Source of the DNA: Burkholderiales bacterium
GTDB taxonomy: Bacteria; Pseudomonadota; Gammaproteobacteria; Burkholderiales; JAEUMW01
Reading direction: 5' to 3'
DNA length: 9,649 nt
Assembly (NCBI GenBank): GCA_016791285.1
Contig: JAEUMX010000090.1
Span: forward strand, 1 to 9,649
Positions 1 through 7,173 of this stretch are shown piece after piece. Made by a program: the position numbers and the translations under genes. Each line of letters opens with the position of its first letter. Position 1 is the stretch's first letter. Under the pieces are notes generated by a model. That model had not been told where the DNA came from. It did no database searches and worked only from the letters and a program-made list of their open reading frames with translations.

Positions 1-1569
1 GGCGCGAGTCTCGCCGCGAGTCACCGCGAAGCGCCCGGCGTTGCCGCCGACCCGACCGCCGACATCACCGACGTCTACGCCTTCGTGAGCTACGACGCCA
101 CCAATCTCGCGCGGGCCAGGGAGCACCGTCGCGTCACGTTCATCATGAACGTGGTCCCCGGGCAGAACCCGGCCGACGGCCCCAACTACTTCAACTTCGG
201 CGACGACGTGGTGTACCGCATCAACGTCGACAACGACCGCGACGGCAAGGCGGACGACGTCGTCTACGAGTTCCGCTTCAAGACCGAGAACCGGCCGATC
301 GGGGGGCGCGGCGGGCTCACCTCGCCAGTGCCTTACCTCGGCAACCCCAAGATTCCCCCGGATGCACCTCTCGGGGGTATCACGACCCTCGACGGTCCCG
401 GCTCCGAGGGCCTGACCCGGCGCCAGATCTACTCCGTCACCGAGATCCGCGGGCACCGGCGCACCGAACTCTTCGGCGGCAGGACGCTCGTCGCGGTCCC
501 GTCGAACGTCGGTTCGGCGACCATGCCGAACTACGAAGGTCTCGCGGCGCAGGGGATCTATTCCGGCCGCTGCGGCGACGGCACCGAGGGCGTGCGAGTA
601 TTCGCCGGGCAGCGCGCCGAGACCTTCTACATCGACCTCGGCGGCGTGTTCGACACCCTGAACCTGCGCCGGTATCTGCCGCTGCTGACCCAAGCCGAGG
701 ACGACGCCAAGCTCAGCAACCCGTTCGGCATCAACCGCTTCGCCAACACCAACGTCCACACCATCGCGATCGAGGTGCCGATCAAGTGCGTCACCGCCGA
801 TGCCAAGCCGCTGGGCGCGACCGCCAACCCGCTGATCGGCGTCTATGCCAGCACCAGCCGGTACAAGGAGCGCCCGCGGCGGAGCTGGGACGACGGCGAC
901 GATGACTGGGGACATCGCAGCAGCTTCGAAGGTGGCGACGCGGGCAGCCTGCGACGCGTGAACTACGGCGGCGACCGCGGTTCGCTGGTGCAGGTCGCGC
1001 GCATGGGCAACCCGCTCGTGAACGAGCTCATCATCAACACGCCACAGAAGGACAAGTGGAACGCGTTCGAGCCGGAGGACGAGGCCAAGTTCGAGGCCTT
1101 CTACAAGAATCCCGTGATCGCCACGGCGCTCTTCCTCGTCTACAAGGTGCCGATCGTTCCCTTGAACAGCTCGCCAGCCGCGAACCGCACCGACCTCATG
1201 AGCATCCTGCTCAAGTACCCGGGCCAGAATCTGCACGGGGACCGCTGCGGCAGGCCGTGCTCGGAGCTGCTGCGGCTCGATCTCGGCGTCGACCCCACCC
1301 GCCCGGAGCACCAGAACCGGCTGGGCGCGGCGCTGAGCGCGGACAAGGCGGGGTGGCCCAACGGCCGGCGCCCCAACGACGATGTCACGGACATCGCGGT
1401 CCGCGTCGTGGGCGGCAACAACTACATTGCCGCCCGGGCGGGTGACGGGGTGAACTTCCTGCAGGGCGCACCCGGCGCGGGCGGACCTAACGTGACGGCG
1501 AGCGGCATCGCGAAGAACTTCCCGTTCCTGCCCACGCCATACTCCGGCAGGGTCGGCGTGACCCAATAG
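1..1569 (+). CDS. DUF4331 family protein (5' end outside window)
   Basis: The frame is open from the first base, so the gene is 5'-partial with 522 residues visible. The GTG at 85 is internal. The visible N-terminus reads SHREAP, then DPTADITDVYAFVS, the hallmark opening of DUF4331 proteins just after the signal peptide, so only the leader and a few residues are probably missing. A second family block lies around window residues 185-220 (SGRCGDG, VFAGQRAETFYIDLGGVFDTLNLR). An Asp-rich insert (DDGDDDWG) starts near residue 297 and could bind cations. There are no membrane segments, so the protein is probably secreted or periplasmic. The molecular function of DUF4331 is unknown to me. It lies upstream of, and in the same direction as, the TPR and HupE/UreJ genes, so an envelope or metal-linked role is possible, but this is inference. 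The family call is firm. Confidence 0.88.
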   Translation, partial: GASLAASHREAPGVAADPTADITDVYAFVSYDATNLARAREHRRVTFIMNVVPGQNPADGPNYFNFGDDVVYRINVDNDRDGKADDVVYEFRFKTENRPIGGRGGLTSPVPYLGNPKIPPDAPLGGITTLDGPGSEGLTRRQIYSVTEIRGHRRTELFGGRTLVAVPSNVGSATMPNYEGLAAQGIYSGRCGDGTEGVRVFAGQRAETFYIDLGGVFDTLNLRRYLPLLTQAEDDAKLSNPFGINRFANTNVHTIAIEVPIKCVTADAKPLGATANPLIGVYASTSRYKERPRRSWDDGDDDWGHRSSFEGGDAGSLRRVNYGGDRGSLVQVARMGNPLVNELIINTPQKDKWNAFEPEDEAKFEAFYKNPVIATALFLVYKVPIVPLNSSPAANRTDLMSILLKYPGQNLHGDRCGRPCSELLRLDLGVDPTRPEHQNRLGAALSADKAGWPNGRRPNDDVTDIAVRVVGGNNYIAARAGDGVNFLQGAPGAGGPNVTASGIAKNFPFLPTPYSGRVGVTQ

Positions 1570-1618
1570 CGGCCCGGATGCTGCCCGCGCCTCGAGGCGC
1601 GCGACAGGCCACGGCAAG

Positions 1619-1642
1619 AAGGGCAGGGACTCCCCCTGCCCT
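1619..1642. terminator. Hairpin between convergent genes, probable terminator
   Basis: A perfect 10-bp stem (AAGGGCAGGG with CCCTGCCCTT) closes a 4-base loop. It lies 49 bases after the DUF4331 stop and 21 bases beyond the stop of the reverse small gene. On the minus strand it is followed by a short CTTCTT run, so it is more convincing as the terminator of the small gene. On the plus strand the following bases are C-rich. It probably stops transcription in both directions. Confidence 0.6.
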
Positions 1643-1663
1643 TCCCGTGCCCCGGAGAACGCG

Positions 1664-1831
1664 TTACTTCTTCGGCTCCGGCTTCTTTTCCTCTTGTTTG
1701 CCGTCGGTCTTCTTCGTATCGGTTTTCTTGTCCTTGTCGTCCATTTTCGCGCCGGCGTGCGAAGCAGCGAAGACCGCGGTCGTGGAGACCGCAAGCAAGC
1801 CTGCTACGACGAATGCAAAGAGTTTACGCAT
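1664..1831 (-). CDS. Small exported Lys-rich protein (55 aa)
   Basis: The ATG at 1831 has a strong ribosome binding site (GGAGGA) about 7 bases upstream on the minus strand, which fixes this start within a much longer open frame. Residues 1-23 form a clear signal peptide: MRK, then a hydrophobic core (LFAFVVAGLLAVSTTAV), then a cleavage site near FAA-SHA. The mature part is about 32 residues of almost only Lys, Asp, Glu, Thr and Pro (11 Lys against 8 acidic residues), ending KKPEPKK. It should be unstructured and periplasmic or secreted. It recalls the small charged, signal-peptide-bearing proteins found in many proteobacteria, such as the pentapeptide MXKDX type, but it does not contain that repeat, so I assign no function. 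It lies between two genes read in the opposite direction and ends at a hairpin. Confidence 0.72.
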   Translation of the reverse strand: MRKLFAFVVAGLLAVSTTAVFAASHAGAKMDDKDKKTDTKKTDGKQEEKKPEPKK

Positions 1832-1832
1832 C

Positions 1833-1846
1833 GCGGTTCTCCTCCA
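1833..1846 (-). promoter_or_regulatory. Strong ribosome binding site of the small exported protein
   Basis: On the minus strand the bases before the ATG read CTGGAGGAGAACCGCG. GGAGGA is a near-ideal Shine-Dalgarno sequence at good spacing. It decides the start at 1831 against the much longer upstream reading frame, which is antisense to the TPR gene. Confidence 0.65.
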
Positions 1847-1873
1847 GGTCGGTCCAACACGATAATCGGGCTC

Positions 1874-3127
1874 GTGAAACCCGCACGCCATCTTAGCAGG
1901 GCACCCCGCGGATTTGGCAGCGCGCCAGCGCCCCGTGAGCGACCCTGGACCAGTTTTTTCGCAAGGCCGTGTGCTGTCGGCGCATGGCTGCTCGTCGCCG
2001 CGGCGACCGCCGCACCCTACGTGCCGCAGGACGATGCAACGGTGCTCGAGCGCCTGCCGGTGAAGTCCACCGACCCGGTCGCGCGCGAGCTGCGAGAACT
2101 GCGTGCGCAGCTCGCTGCCGAGCCCGACAACGCCGAGGCTGCGGTCGACCTCGCCCGGCGCTACTTTCGGCTCGCGTTGGCGGAAGGCGATCCACGGTTC
2201 GTCGGCTATGCGGAGGCCGCGCTGCACCCGTGGTGGGGCACCCCGGACCCACCCCATGACATCCTCGTTATGCGGGCGCTGCTGCAGCAGTACCGGCACG
2301 ATTTCGGCGGTGCGCTCGGCACGCTCGGCGCCGCCGCGAAGTCGGATCCCTCGGACCCCGAGGTGCACCTGTGGCGCGCCGCCATCCTGCTCGTGCAGGC
2401 CGACTACGCTGGTGCGGCAAGCGCCTGCGAGGCGCTGCGCGCAACCGCCCAGGCGCTCGACTATGCCGGCTGCAGAACCTCGGTCGACGGCGTCACGGGC
2501 AAGGCGGCGCAGGCGTACGCGATGCTGAACGACAGCCTCGCAGGTTCGAGGCGGATCCGCAGCGGCGCAAGGCTCTGGATGCTGACACGGCTGGCGGAGT
2601 TCTCGATCCTCGTCGGCGAGGACGATCGCGCCGAGCGTCATTTCCGGGAAGCGCTCGCGCTCGGCGTCAATGACCAGTTTCTGCTGGCGGCGTATGCGGA
2701 TTTCCTGCTCGATCGCCACCGCCCCGCAGAGGTGATCGAACTGCTGAAGGGCTGGACGCGCGCGGACACGCTGCTGCTGCGCCTCGCGCTCGCCGAGAAA
2801 GCGGTGGACGCGCCGACCCTGGACCAGCACGTGCGCACGCTGCAGGCGCGGTTCGACGCGGCCGCGCTGCGCGGCGAGTCGCTGCACCAGCAGGAGGAAG
2901 CGCGTCTGCATCTCGACCTGCTCGGAAATCCCCCGCGTGCCCTGACGTTGGCGAAGGACAACTGGACCCTGCAGCGCGAACCGAGGGACGCGCGCATTCT
3001 GCTCGAGGCCGCGCTCGCGGCGAACGATCCGGCAGCGGCGCAACCCGCGCTCGACTGGCTGGCGCGCTCCGGTTACGAGGACCCGCGGCTGCGCAGGCTG
3101 GCGGTGCGACTCACGACACGGCCGTGA
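1874..3127 (+). CDS. Exported TPR-repeat protein
   Basis: The frame is open from further upstream, but that part is antisense to the small reverse gene. The GTG at 1874 is the only usual start codon between that gene and the hydrophobic segment, giving 417 residues. It has no good ribosome binding site, so the start is uncertain. A hydrophobic stretch near residues 36-48 (VGAWLLVAAATAA, then PYVPQ) looks like a signal peptide or anchor preceded by an unusually long charged region. Helical repeats of TPR type follow: about residues 80-117, 140-190 (ALGTLGAAAKSDPSDPEVHLW) and 234-295 (EDDRAERHFREALALG). TPR proteins are protein-binding scaffolds, so this is probably a periplasmic assembly or partner protein. 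Its stop overlaps the HupE/UreJ start (GTGA), implying translational coupling and a joint role. The partner is not known. Confidence 0.75.
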   Translation: MKPARHLSRAPRGFGSAPAPRERPWTSFFARPCAVGAWLLVAAATAAPYVPQDDATVLERLPVKSTDPVARELRELRAQLAAEPDNAEAAVDLARRYFRLALAEGDPRFVGYAEAALHPWWGTPDPPHDILVMRALLQQYRHDFGGALGTLGAAAKSDPSDPEVHLWRAAILLVQADYAGAASACEALRATAQALDYAGCRTSVDGVTGKAAQAYAMLNDSLAGSRRIRSGARLWMLTRLAEFSILVGEDDRAERHFREALALGVNDQFLLAAYADFLLDRHRPAEVIELLKGWTRADTLLLRLALAEKAVDAPTLDQHVRTLQARFDAAALRGESLHQQEEARLHLDLLGNPPRALTLAKDNWTLQREPRDARILLEAALAANDPAAAQPALDWLARSGYEDPRLRRLAVRLTTRP

Positions 3128-4263
3128 GACTGCTCGCCCTGTTGCTCCTGCTGATGGCCGTGCCGGCCCTCGCGCACAAACCGAGCGACAGTTATCTCGC
3201 GCTCACGGTCGACGCCGCGAAGGTCGATGGCCAATGGGATATCGCGCTGCGCGACCTCGATTACGCGATCGGCCTCGATGCGAACGGCGACGGCGACATC
3301 ACCTGGGGCGAGCTGAAGGCACGCCACCCGGACATCGCGGCCTACGCGCTCGCCCGACTCGCCGTGCGTGCGGATGACACGCCATGCCCCGCGAAGGTCG
3401 TCGGACACCTGGTGGACGACCACAGCGACGGCGCCTACGCGGTGCTGCGTTTCGTCGCGACCTGCCCCGGCCCGATCACGAATCTCGACGTCGAGTACAG
3501 CCTGCTGTTCGATGTCGATCCGCAGCATCGCGGGCTGCTGCGCCTCGCGCACGCCGGCACGACACGCACGGCGATCTTCAGCCCGGAGCGTAACCGCCAG
3601 ACGTTCGATCTGACGGCGCCGTCGCGGTGGCGGCAGTTCCTGCAGTTCGGACGCGAAGGCGTCTGGCATATCTGGATCGGCTTCGACCACATCCTCTTCC
3701 TGCTCTCGCTCCTGCTGCCGGCAGTGCTCACGCGGCAGGACGATCGCTGGGAGGCCGTCGAGGCGTTCGCCCCCGCGTTCTGGGACGTGTTCAAGATCGT
3801 CACCGCCTTCACCGTCGCGCACTCGATCACCCTGAGCCTCGCCAGCCTCGGTGTCGTATCCCTGCCTTCGCGCTGGACCGAATCGGCGATCGCGCTGTCG
3901 GTGGTGCTGGCAGCGCTGAACAACCTGTTTCCCGTCGTGCGCGGCAAACGGTGGCTCCTGGCGTTCGCGTTCGGGCTGGTGCACGGCTTCGGCTTCGCGA
4001 GCGTACTGGCGGATCTCGGCCTGCCGCAAGGCGCGCTGCTGCTCGCGCTGGTGGCGTTCAACCTCGGCGTCGAAGCCGGGCAGTTGGCGATCGTGACGGC
4101 GTTTCTACCCGTGGCCTTCGCGCTTCGCGACACCGCGTTCTATCGGCGCGCGATTCTCGTCGGTGGCTCGGCGCTGATCGTGCTGGTGGCGAGCGTGTGG
4201 TTGGTGGAGCGGGCGGCTGATGTGAGGGTGATCGCGGGGAGCGTGGGAGCATTCGGATCGTAG
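3124..4263 (+). CDS. HupE/UreJ family membrane protein with EF-hand loop
   Basis: The GTG at 3124 overlaps the TPR stop by four bases and encodes a signal peptide (LLALLLLLMAVPALA, cut before HKPSD). The product is 379 residues. Residues 20-170 form a periplasmic domain with a canonical 12-residue EF-hand loop at D52-E63 (DANGDGDITWGE), with acidic or Asn ligands at positions 1, 3, 5, 7 and 12. The C-terminal half is the HupE/UreJ-type membrane domain with about six or seven helices. It carries conserved polar residues inside helices: H182, D188 and H189 (HIWIGFDHILF), H233 (TVAHSITL), H287 (LVHGFGFAS) and E317 (FNLGVEAGQ), a pattern that suits metal binding. Family members are linked to nickel or cobalt uptake for hydrogenase and urease. 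No such enzyme gene is visible here, so the substrate is unknown. Confidence 0.85.
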   Translation: MRLLALLLLLMAVPALAHKPSDSYLALTVDAAKVDGQWDIALRDLDYAIGLDANGDGDITWGELKARHPDIAAYALARLAVRADDTPCPAKVVGHLVDDHSDGAYAVLRFVATCPGPITNLDVEYSLLFDVDPQHRGLLRLAHAGTTRTAIFSPERNRQTFDLTAPSRWRQFLQFGREGVWHIWIGFDHILFLLSLLLPAVLTRQDDRWEAVEAFAPAFWDVFKIVTAFTVAHSITLSLASLGVVSLPSRWTESAIALSVVLAALNNLFPVVRGKRWLLAFAFGLVHGFGFASVLADLGLPQGALLLALVAFNLGVEAGQLAIVTAFLPVAFALRDTAFYRRAILVGGSALIVLVASVWLVERAADVRVIAGSVGAFGS

Positions 4264-4404
4264 CGGACGCTCTCCTATCGGCTGCCGGTTGCGATTGACA
4301 AGCGTAGCCCACGACTCGCATTCAGATCGCACTTGGCACGGCGCCGTCTTCGGCATGCCTGCAATGGAACTGCGTTCACGAGGGCAGGAACGCGATGTCC
4401 CACG

Positions 4405-4426
4405 GCCTGTTCAGACTGGAACAGGC
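4405..4426. promoter_or_regulatory. Perfect 8-bp inverted repeat, possible operator
   Basis: The arms GCCTGTTC and GAACAGGC flank the 6-base centre AGACTG. It ends 47 bases before the SNF2 start and about 34 bases before the -10-like hexamer, so it could be a regulator site near the -35 region or a small hairpin. No T-run follows, which argues against a terminator. No regulator gene is visible in the window. Confidence 0.4.
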
Positions 4427-4460
4427 GGAAGCCCCAACTTCCAGCACGGGTCGCAATCAG

Positions 4461-4466
4461 TAGAAT
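4461..4466 (+). promoter_or_regulatory. -10-like hexamer directly before the SNF2 start
   Basis: TAGAAT lies 7 bases before the ATG at 4474. A transcript starting from it would begin at or next to the A of the start codon, giving a leaderless mRNA. This fits the lack of a clear Shine-Dalgarno sequence. The -35 region (around CTTCCA at 4438) is poor, so the call is tentative. Confidence 0.35.
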
Positions 4467-4473
4467 CCCGGGC

Positions 4474-7155
4474 ATGTCAGATACCCCCAACTACTTCCTT
4501 GCGCCGCTGCTGACGCCGCAAGGCCACCTCTTGCTGGTGCCGGATGCTGAGGCACCTCCCTTGTCCGCCGCGCTTCGGCAGCGTCTCACGGATGCCTTCG
4601 CCCTTGGTTCCGGGCATGGTCTGCTGCATCTTGGGGCGGCTGAAGTCGGCAGCGTCTTGCCGCCCTCCTGGGCCTGGTGGCGTGAATTTGCCGCGCGCTA
4701 TGTAACAGCGTTGTGCGCCACACCCGAGGGCGGCGCCATCGCCGCACCCGACGACCAGGTCCTCGATGCCCTGATCGCCGACGCCCCTCCGATGACGGGC
4801 GCGGAGTATCTGACCACGGAAGTCCTCGTCACGCTGTGGGCCGATCTCGATACCATCTTGCGCGATGAGCTTGCCGCATCGAAAAGCTCGCTCCAGGAAT
4901 TTCTCAAGGCACGTCATCCGGTCTGGAATCTGGTCGGCCGGGTACATTTCAATCTCGCGGAAAACCGCAAAGACCCGGAGGCGCCATTCGCCTTTCTCGC
5001 CACCTACACCTCGCGCGTGTCGGCCCACGGCAGGGCACAGCATCTACCGCTGTCGCAGGCGCTGGCCGAGTTCTCCGATGGCAAGAGCCAAGCGCGGCTG
5101 CTCTCCCTGCTGATGCCGGTGCAGCGCGCGGCGGAACAATGCGACTGGCTGCGCGCGATGGTGGACGCCGGCGATATCTATCACCCGTTGCGTTGGCTGC
5201 CGGCCGATGCTTATCAGTTCCTCACCGACGTACCGAAGCTCGAAGCCGCCGGCATCGTGGTGCGAGCGCCGGGGACCTGGCAGGCAGGTCGTCCCGCCCG
5301 CCCGCTGGTCAAGGCCAGCGTCGGCGCGCGACCACCTTCGTTGTTGGGAAAGGACGCGCTGCTGGACTTCAGCATGGAGGTCACCCTCGATGGCGAGCGG
5401 CTCAGTGCCGCCGAGATCAGGGTGCTGCTGTCCGGTGGCAACGGTCTGCAACTCATCCGGGGACGTTGGGTCGAAGTCGACCGCAAGAAGCTCGGACGCA
5501 TGCTGGAGCGATTCCAGGCCATCGAACAGGCTGCGGCCGAAAATGGTCTGCCCTTTGCCGAGGCGATGCGTCTGATGGCAGGGGCCTCGCTCGACGAGGC
5601 GGGGGATTGCGCTGACGCCGACTGGTCGCAACTGGTCGCCGGGCCTTGGCTGGCCGAAACCCTGCAGGCGCTGCGCCAACCGGAGGGTCTGGCACAGGTC
5701 AGTCCCGGGCCGGAACTCAAGGCCACATTGCGCCCCTATCAGCAGACCGGCGTTCGCTGGCTTTATCTACTCACCCGGTTAGAGCTGGGGGCGTGTCTCG
5801 CCGATGACATGGGCCTGGGCAAGACCATCCAGGTGCTCGCTCTGCTGCTGGTACTCAAGCGTGAGCACCAGGAATTCCGGCCCAGCTTGCTGGTCGCTCC
5901 GGCGTCGCTATTGGCCAACTGGGCCGCGGAAGCCGAGCGCTTCGCCCCCGGTCTGCGCCTGCTGATCGCGCATCCGTCGGAGTTGCCGGCCGCTGAGTTG
6001 CAAGCCCTGGATGCGCAGCGGTTGAGTGGTGTTGATCTCGTCATCACCACCTACGGCACTCTCCCACGCTTGCCGTCGCTGGCAGGCGTGCCGTGGCGGG
6101 TGGCCGTGCTGGACGAAGCTCAGGCCATCAAGAATCCCGGCGCGAAGCAGACGCGCCAGGTGAAGAAGCTCAACGCACAGTCGCGGATCGCGCTAACCGG
6201 CACGCCGGTGGAAAACAGGCTCTCCGATCTGTGGTCGATATTCGACTTCACCCACCCCGGCCTCCTGGGCACGGAGAAGGTCTTTGCCAGTTTTGGCAAA
6301 CGATTGGCCAAGGCCGAGCACTTCGGCCCGCTGCGCGCACTGGTACGACCCTACATCCTGCGGCGCCTGAAAACCGACAAGCGGGTGATCACCGATTTGC
6401 CGGACAAGACAGAAGTCAAAGCCTGGTGCCACTTGAGCCCGGCGCAGGCGGCGCTGTATCAGCGTGCGGTGAAGGAACTGGCCGCCGCCCTGGAAGATGC
6501 CGAAGGGATCGGTCGCAAGGGTCTGGTGCTTTCCTTCCTCATGCGCTTCAAGCAGATCTGCAATCATCCCTCGCAATGGCTGGGCGATGGCGCGTGGAGG
6601 GAGGAAGACAGCGGCAAGTTCGCCCGCCTGCGCGAGTTGGCCCAGGTGATCGCCGCCAAGCAGGAAAAAGTACTGGTGTTCACCCAATTCCGCGAAACGA
6701 CCGAGCCACTGGCGGCCTTTCTTGGCGCGCTCTTCGGTCGCGAAGGTCTGGTGCTGCATGGGAATACTCCGGTGGCCAAGCGCCGCGAACTGGTCAAGCG
6801 GTTCCAGGAGGACGAACTGACACCCTTCTTCGTGCTCTCGCTCAAGGCCGGCGGCGCTGGGCTCAATCTTACCGCCGCCTCGCACGTCATCCACTTCGAC
6901 CGCTGGTGGAATCCTGCCGTCGAGAATCAGGCGACTGACCGTGCGTTTCGCATTGGTCAGCAGCGCAACGTACTGGTGCACAAGTTCGTCTGCCGTGGCA
7001 CTATCGAGGAGCGCATCGACCAGTTGATCGAAGCGAAACAGCAACTCGTCAAGGATGTGCTGGAGGGCGGCGCGGAACTTCTGCTCACCGAGATGAGTGA
7101 CGGCGAGCTACTCGATCTGGTCAAGCTCGACATCCATGCCGCGCAGGAACACTGA
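4474..7155 (+). CDS. SNF2-family DNA-dependent ATPase (DEAD/DEAH-box helicase-like)
   Basis: The ATG at 4474 (MSDTPNYFLAPLL) gives 893 residues and the usual N-terminus of this family. Residues 290-400 match the bacterial SNF2-associated domain (DUF3670 type: LLGKDALLDFSMEVTLDGE, then RGRWVEVDRKKL). The ATPase core follows with all motifs intact: Walker A DDMGLGKT at 444-451 with K450, DEAQ at 547-550, LTGTPVENRLSDLW with TGTP at 575-578, VFTQF from 735, and the helicase C-terminal motif QATDRAFRIGQ at 819-829. Such proteins translocate on double-stranded DNA and remodel protein-DNA complexes rather than unwinding strands. In bacteria they occur in transcription recycling, repair and some defence systems. 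The next gene, 18 bases downstream, encodes a SWIM protein, the classic partner of this ATPase subtype. The process served here cannot be read from sequence. Confidence 0.93.
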   Translation: MSDTPNYFLAPLLTPQGHLLLVPDAEAPPLSAALRQRLTDAFALGSGHGLLHLGAAEVGSVLPPSWAWWREFAARYVTALCATPEGGAIAAPDDQVLDALIADAPPMTGAEYLTTEVLVTLWADLDTILRDELAASKSSLQEFLKARHPVWNLVGRVHFNLAENRKDPEAPFAFLATYTSRVSAHGRAQHLPLSQALAEFSDGKSQARLLSLLMPVQRAAEQCDWLRAMVDAGDIYHPLRWLPADAYQFLTDVPKLEAAGIVVRAPGTWQAGRPARPLVKASVGARPPSLLGKDALLDFSMEVTLDGERLSAAEIRVLLSGGNGLQLIRGRWVEVDRKKLGRMLERFQAIEQAAAENGLPFAEAMRLMAGASLDEAGDCADADWSQLVAGPWLAETLQALRQPEGLAQVSPGPELKATLRPYQQTGVRWLYLLTRLELGACLADDMGLGKTIQVLALLLVLKREHQEFRPSLLVAPASLLANWAAEAERFAPGLRLLIAHPSELPAAELQALDAQRLSGVDLVITTYGTLPRLPSLAGVPWRVAVLDEAQAIKNPGAKQTRQVKKLNAQSRIALTGTPVENRLSDLWSIFDFTHPGLLGTEKVFASFGKRLAKAEHFGPLRALVRPYILRRLKTDKRVITDLPDKTEVKAWCHLSPAQAALYQRAVKELAAALEDAEGIGRKGLVLSFLMRFKQICNHPSQWLGDGAWREEDSGKFARLRELAQVIAAKQEKVLVFTQFRETTEPLAAFLGALFGREGLVLHGNTPVAKRRELVKRFQEDELTPFFVLSLKAGGAGLNLTAASHVIHFDRWWNPAVENQATDRAFRIGQQRNVLVHKFVCRGTIEERIDQLIEAKQQLVKDVLEGGAELLLTEMSDGELLDLVKLDIHAAQEH

Positions 7156-7173
7156 TCGTAAGGGAGAAATCAA

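Larger units (their letters stand above)
4264..4473. other. Intergenic region upstream of the SNF2 gene
   Basis: These 210 bases separate the HupE/UreJ gene from the SNF2 gene. I see no convincing gene, tRNA or attachment-site copy. The SNF2 frame is open back to 4333, but that extension is rich in Arg and Cys, has no family match and lacks a ribosome binding site, so it is treated as non-coding. The region holds one perfect inverted repeat and a -10-like hexamer, listed separately. No clear terminator for the HupE/UreJ gene was found. Confidence 0.6.

Noticed and set aside
1832..3043. Long minus-strand frame opposite the TPR gene
   Set aside because: It has an Arg/Gln/Val-rich shadow composition with no motifs. 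Only its last 55 codons, with their own ribosome binding site and signal peptide, are a gene.
3073..4029. 318-codon minus-strand frame opposite the HupE/UreJ gene
   Set aside because: It is rich in Arg, Gln and Glu with no domain and no start signal, a typical shadow of a GC-rich gene on the other strand.
4405..4426. LexA-like box upstream of the SNF2 gene
   Set aside because: CTG and CAG are separated by 12 bases, not the 10 of the gammaproteobacterial SOS box, so SOS control is not supported.
4333..4473. N-terminal extension of the SNF2 frame by 47 codons
   Set aside because: It has no ribosome binding site and an Arg/Cys-rich composition unlike the family, while the ATG at 4474 gives the typical N-terminus.
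6193..7044. 283-codon minus-strand frame opposite the SNF2 helicase domain
   Set aside because: The plus strand carries conserved helicase motifs throughout. The reverse frame has none and is a codon-bias shadow.
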